Assembly (NCBI RefSeq): GCF_020215645.1
Contig: NZ_CP084058.1
Location: forward strand, 8,432,001 to 8,496,000
Direction: 5' to 3'
Source: Nonomuraea gerenzanensis
GTDB lineage: Bacteria > Actinomycetota > Actinomycetes > Streptosporangiales > Streptosporangiaceae
DNA: 64,000 nucleotides
The position numbers were made by a program, and so were the translations under genes. Positions within the stretch are counted from its first letter, which is position 1. Every line of letters begins with the position of its first letter. Of the stretch, positions 62,375-64,000 are shown piece after piece. The notes beneath the pieces are model-generated. The model was not told where the DNA came from and ran no database searches. It was given only the letters and a program-made list of their open reading frames with translations.

Positions 62375-63489
62375 CCGCGATGAGCATCCGCATCCGCTGC
62401 GAGGTCCTGCGCGGTGCAGGCGTGGGCGTCCCTGTCCGCGCCGAGGCCCCGGGCGACGTCGGCGTGCGCGTCCCTGTCCGCCGCGAGGTCCCGGACGGTG
62501 TAGGCGTGCGTGTCCCTGGCCATGTACCAGCCTCCGCTGAAGGTCACGCACCTGTACTGCCCGTCCGCGACCCACGCCAGCCCGGCCGGCAGGTCGGCGA
62601 CCGCCGCCGCGAAGTCCGCGTTGAGCGAGCGGATGTGCGCCGACACCCGCTCGACCGCCGCCTCGGTGCTCAGCCCCGCGCGTTCGAGGATCAGGACGGC
62701 GTTCGGCTTGCCCTCGTCGCGCTCCCGCTGGAAGGTCCTGACGTCGTTGGCCAGCCGCAGGCACGCCGCACCCAGGTCGGTGACCTGCTCGACGGAGCTC
62801 CAGACGGCGGCGTCGGCGTGATCCGGGCCGCAGATGCCCAGGGCCGCCAGCCACCACGTGTGGTAGAGGAAGGTGACGGCGGCGTGCGGCAGGTACTCCT
62901 CGTACGCCGGCCACGGCTCGCCGCCCGTCGCCCAGACCCGCTCCTGCGCCATGGCCGCGCCGGTGCGTTCGAGCTGCGTCACCAGGCTGGGCACGTACGC
63001 GCCGGCGCCCTCGTAGCGGTGGAAGCGCGCGCACCACGTCCGCCAGGCCCGAAGGGCCTCGTCCACGGGCCCCGTGCCGCGGTCAGTGCCGCTGTGCGTG
63101 CCCGCCAGGACGGCGGCCAGGTCGCCGAACAGCGCCACGATGTCGCGGTCGGTCCACTCCCCCGCGATGTTGTCGGTGATGTCGTCCACGCCGAACAGGA
63201 TCGTGCTCAGCGCCCCGAGATCGGCGATCCGCTCCCGCGGCGCGTCCGGGAACGTGGCCGCGGCGGACAGGCAGCTGAAGGCCAGGCGGCTGGCGGCGCT
63301 GTTGCCGTCGGCGAACAGCGAGGCATGCGGGCGCAGCAACCGCTCCACCTCGGGGACGGCGCCGAGCGCGGCATCCAGGACGTCACCCCGGTCCTGCTCG
63401 GGCACGCCGGCCAGTTGATGTGACTGTTCGAGGAGCTGGTCGGCGAGGTCATTGCGGATGCCGAAATAGGCGGGGGCGGGGTCGATCAC
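62371..63489 (-). CDS. Class I terpene synthase with a repeat-extended C terminus
   Basis: A 372-residue ionisation-type synthase. Metal-binding motifs are FGVDDITDNIAGE (Asp102, Asp103, Asp106) and LANDVRTFQRERDEGKPN (NSE-like). After WVADGQYRCVTFSGGWYMA the catalytic fold ends, but ~48 residues follow made of a 14-residue unit (RDAHAxTxxDLAAD) repeated 3.4 times. It should act on the product of the class II cyclase to give the final diterpene skeleton. Confidence 0.92.
   Translation of the reverse strand: MIDPAPAYFGIRNDLADQLLEQSHQLAGVPEQDRGDVLDAALGAVPEVERLLRPHASLFADGNSAASRLAFSCLSAAATFPDAPRERIADLGALSTILFGVDDITDNIAGEWTDRDIVALFGDLAAVLAGTHSGTDRGTGPVDEALRAWRTWCARFHRYEGAGAYVPSLVTQLERTGAAMAQERVWATGGEPWPAYEEYLPHAAVTFLYHTWWLAALGICGPDHADAAVWSSVEQVTDLGAACLRLANDVRTFQRERDEGKPNAVLILERAGLSTEAAVERVSAHIRSLNADFAAAVADLPAGLAWVADGQYRCVTFSGGWYMARDTHAYTVRDLAADRDAHADVARGLGADRDAHACTAQDLAADADAHRG
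62374..62517. repeat. 42-bp tandem repeats at the 3' end of the terpene synthase
   Basis: About 3.4 copies of a 42-bp unit, in frame, encoding RDxHAxxxxxLxAD. The copies run to the stop codon and into the 4-bp overlap with the cyclase. Confidence 0.92.
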
Positions 63490-63682
63490 GTGCTAATAAT
63501 ACTGATTTTGACCTATTTCGTCGGAAATTTGACTAAATTGGGTCAAGTCTCTGACTTCTGCGATTCTCGTTACTTGAGAGGCGCTTTGCCCTCCGCTAGG
63601 GTTCCTTGATCGATATGATGTCCCGCGTCACCGCATGCCAGGTGGCCGGAACACAACATGTGACTTTCACAGGGTGGATACA
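63490..63682. promoter_or_regulatory. Divergent intergenic region
   Basis: AT-richer than its surroundings. TTGACCTATTT (63509-63519) and AAATTGGGTCAA (63535-63546) form a near-inverted repeat upstream of the terpene synthase, a possible operator. Confidence 0.4.
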
Positions 63683-64000
63683 ATGCGCTTCCGCAAGACG
63701 CGGCTGCGGACCAAGATCACAGCGATGCTGCTCTCCCTGGCGGCATTGTGGGTCTTCGCCGCGTGGGTCACCCTCCGCGAGGGTGTCAACCTCCTGTGGG
63801 TCTCCCAGCTCGACGCCTCCGTGTCGGCCCCGAGCGACCCCTTGCTCTTCGCTCTGCAGAGAGAGCGCCGGCTGTCCATGGTCAGGCTGAGCGAGAAGAC
63901 GGTCCAGACCCGCAAAGAGCTCGAGACCCAGCGGAAGGAGACCGACCGCCTGCACGCCGCCTTCCGCGAGGAAGCCGACACCACGGTCGTGAGCTGGGCC
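63683..64000 (+). CDS. Sensor histidine kinase with NIT-type sensor, N-terminal part
   Basis: The first 106 residues, cut by the window edge: RFRKTRLRTKITAMLLSLAA LWVFAAWVTL is a membrane helix, followed by LLFALQRERRLSMVRLSEKT VQTRKELETQRKETDRLHAA, which resembles the nitrate/nitrite-sensing (NIT) extracellular domain of actinobacterial sensor kinases. The kinase domain is outside the window, so the call rests on the N-terminal pattern. Confidence 0.6.
   Translation, partial: MRFRKTRLRTKITAMLLSLAALWVFAAWVTLREGVNLLWVSQLDASVSAPSDPLLFALQRERRLSMVRLSEKTVQTRKELETQRKETDRLHAAFREEADTTVVSWA

Overview
The window is very GC-rich actinobacterial DNA. It has GTG and TTG starts, ATGA-coupled genes, Tat-type and Sec-type exported proteins, WS/DGAT, DHA2 pumps and ram-like lanthipeptide genes. 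The gene mix suggests a filamentous actinomycete, probably Streptosporangiaceae (Nonomuraea-like); that placement is inference from gene style only.

1-8 kb is a class III lanthipeptide locus on the minus strand. In transcription order it holds an orphan NarL-type sensor kinase, the trifunctional synthetase LanKC, a 43-residue precursor, a 14-bp hairpin fused to an 18-bp tandem array, two ABC exporter half-transporters and a prolyl oligopeptidase that runs off the left edge. The order matches the SapB operon (ramC-ramS-ramA-ramB), and the core peptide carries the same two S-x2-S/T-x3-C ring motifs.

8-11.7 kb is an aldo/keto reductase gene split by a decayed integrative element with a large serine integrase and a broken RepSA-like initiator. 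Next come PolX, an SH3-like exported protein and an exported HExxH protein. 14.95-25.2 kb is a Tn3-family transposon with matching 38-bp ends, a res site, a resolvase broken by an IS110 element, passenger genes (alpha/beta hydrolase with MerR, exported S15 peptidase) and a doubly dead transposase. Its right end truncates a reductase gene. The IS110 leader contains candidate bridge-RNA guide segments.

25-49 kb is mostly accessory DNA. Intact islands are a secreted metzincin with an acidic exported partner, a Tat-exported flavin amine oxidase with an exported RidA protein, a quinone oxidoreductase, an apparently circularly permuted D-amino-acid-oxidase-like flavoprotein next to a TPP decarboxylase, and a MerR/monooxygenase pair. 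Between them lie remnants of Tn3, IS3, IS5, IS21, IS1634, ISKra4, a tyrosine integrase, LuxR, LysR, GNAT, NlpC/P60 and cytochrome b genes.

49-58 kb is calmer: sulfite oxidase, WS/DGAT, two TetR regulators, a DHA2 efflux pump, XRE and STAS regulators, an aldo/keto reductase and an esterase. 58-63.5 kb is a compact diterpenoid cluster: GGPP synthase, cytochrome P450, class II cyclase and class I terpene synthase, the last with a 42-bp repeat extending its C terminus. The window ends in the start of a sensor kinase. Short tandem duplications at or across stop codons recur at four unrelated genes.
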